Notes under the pieces: model-generated
Databases searched by the model: none
What the model was told of the DNA's origin: nothing
Seen by the model: only the letters and a program-made list of their open reading frames with translations
Program-made: the position numbers and the translations under genes
Part shown: one piece after another, positions 63,503 through 64,000 of the stretch
How positions within the stretch are numbered: the stretch's first letter is position 1
Layout: each line of letters starts with the position of its first letter
DNA from: Asparagopsis taxiformis
Taxonomy: Eukaryota; Rhodophyta; Florideophyceae; Bonnemaisoniales; Bonnemaisoniaceae
Reading direction: 5' to 3'
Assembly (NCBI GenBank): GCA_030407315.1
Contig: JALQPE010000465.1
Location: 1 to 64,000 of the forward strand
Length of the DNA: 64,000 nt

Positions 63503-64000
63503 CTACTTCAGACTCTTGATCAAGTCATCGAGCAACATCCTTGACATACCGAAGTATCCACCGCCGAAAAGGTTGTAGTGATTTAAATAGTGGTACAATT
63601 GGTAAAGCTGATGCCTTCTATCAAATCCCTTTGTTTTCGGAATGACAGAATGGTAACCTTCCCAAAACGCAGGCGAGAAACCCGCACACCACGACATCCC
63701 GAATTCAGCCTCACTATGCCCGTAGTAACAGGCAGGATCAAAGATAACCGGCATGCTATCCAGCCCAGCAATATTACCAGACCACAGATCGCCGTGCAAT
63801 ATACTCGGTTTAATAGTTCCTTCGATATCGTCAAAAAGCTCATCGAGCCTCTTCATCAGCACACTCCCCTTCGATATAAGCTCTTCATCACCGGCTAGCA
63901 ACAACTGATGTCTGAGTCGCTTCTCCCGGAAAAACGAAACCCAGTCATCCATCCAGTCATTAGGTTGCGGCGTGGCTCCAATCGTGTTATCCACTGCAAA
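63503..64000 (-). CDS. FN3K: Fructosamine-3-kinase family protein, C-terminal part
   Basis: The frame is open to the window edge, so the N-terminal half is outside. The visible 165 residues carry the family pattern: VDNTIGATPQPN, DWVSFFREKRLRHQL, then the kinase catalytic loop ILHGDLWSGNI and metal-binding VIFDPACYYGH, followed by EAEFGMSW, YQLYHYLNHYNLFGGGY. The enzyme phosphorylates sugar-derived ketoamines on glycated proteins so that they fall off. It is convergent with the Treslin-like gene. Confidence 0.93.
   Translation of the reverse strand, partial: FAVDNTIGATPQPNDWMDDWVSFFREKRLRHQLLLAGDEELISKGSVLMKRLDELFDDIEGTIKPSILHGDLWSGNIAGLDSMPVIFDPACYYGHSEAEFGMSWCAGFSPAFWEGYHSVIPKTKGFDRRHQLYQLYHYLNHYNLFGGGYFGMSRMLLDDLIKSLK

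Noticed and set aside
1..64000. CRISPR arrays, bacterial operons, rRNA or tRNA genes
   Set aside because: No spaced direct repeats, no Shine-Dalgarno-led gene strings and no structural RNA pattern were seen; genes have eukaryotic leaders and families.

Overview
The window looks like nuclear DNA of a eukaryote with compact, mostly intronless genes. The few candidate introns I see are about 90-130 bp with GT...AG borders. The gene content (RAD54B-like translocase, CCA-adding enzyme, Treslin/Sld3-like protein, fructosamine kinase) and the mix of DIRS, chromovirus and pogo elements would fit a florideophyte red alga, but that placement is inference; no rRNA, tRNA or organelle marker is present.

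Layout. (1) 1-11.3 kb is an accessory region built around a palindromic hairpin repeat family (seven copies). Two gene units sit between hairpins. The first (2.8-6.3 kb, plus) encodes a ParB-like domain, a Cys-rich finger and a 2-oxoglutarate/Fe(II) dioxygenase-like domain, now broken into several frames. It is enclosed by about 590 bp inverted repeats (outer limits about 1732 and 7146). The second (7.5-11.0 kb, plus) is an intact 1157-residue fusion of a DPPY-type DNA methyltransferase and a SET domain. Together they look like a chromatin/DNA-modification cassette carried on a mobile element; this is the most unusual system in the window. (2) 12.1-15.6 kb holds two convergent genes of unknown function, one with Tudor-like N-terminal folds. 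(3) 16.6-19.7 kb holds the 3' end of a Ty3/gypsy chromovirus and a pogo-like DDE transposase with one internal stop. (4) 20.5-22.3 kb has a membrane-protein gene and possible continuations.

(5) 23238-58851 is a very large inverted repeat: left arm 23238-38026, right arm 44071-58851, spacer 38027-44070. Each arm carries a RAD54B-like gene, a small secreted Cys-containing protein, a CCA tRNA nucleotidyltransferase, a small spliced gene and a complete but mutated DIRS-type tyrosine-recombinase retrotransposon. The arms appear identical except for three substitutions in the outermost 160 bp and an 8-nt difference inside the DIRS RNase H region. The inner ends of the arms coincide with the DIRS terminus. 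The right RAD54B copy is full length; the left has lost its first 144 codons. The spacer holds gag-like debris, hairpins and a diverged DIRS-related block.

(6) 59.3-64.0 kb is ordinary single-copy sequence: a divergent promoter between RAD54B and a Treslin/TICRR-like gene (split in two frames), then the 3' part of a fructosamine-3-kinase gene on the minus strand. RAD54B (recombination) and the Treslin-like protein (origin firing) are head to head.
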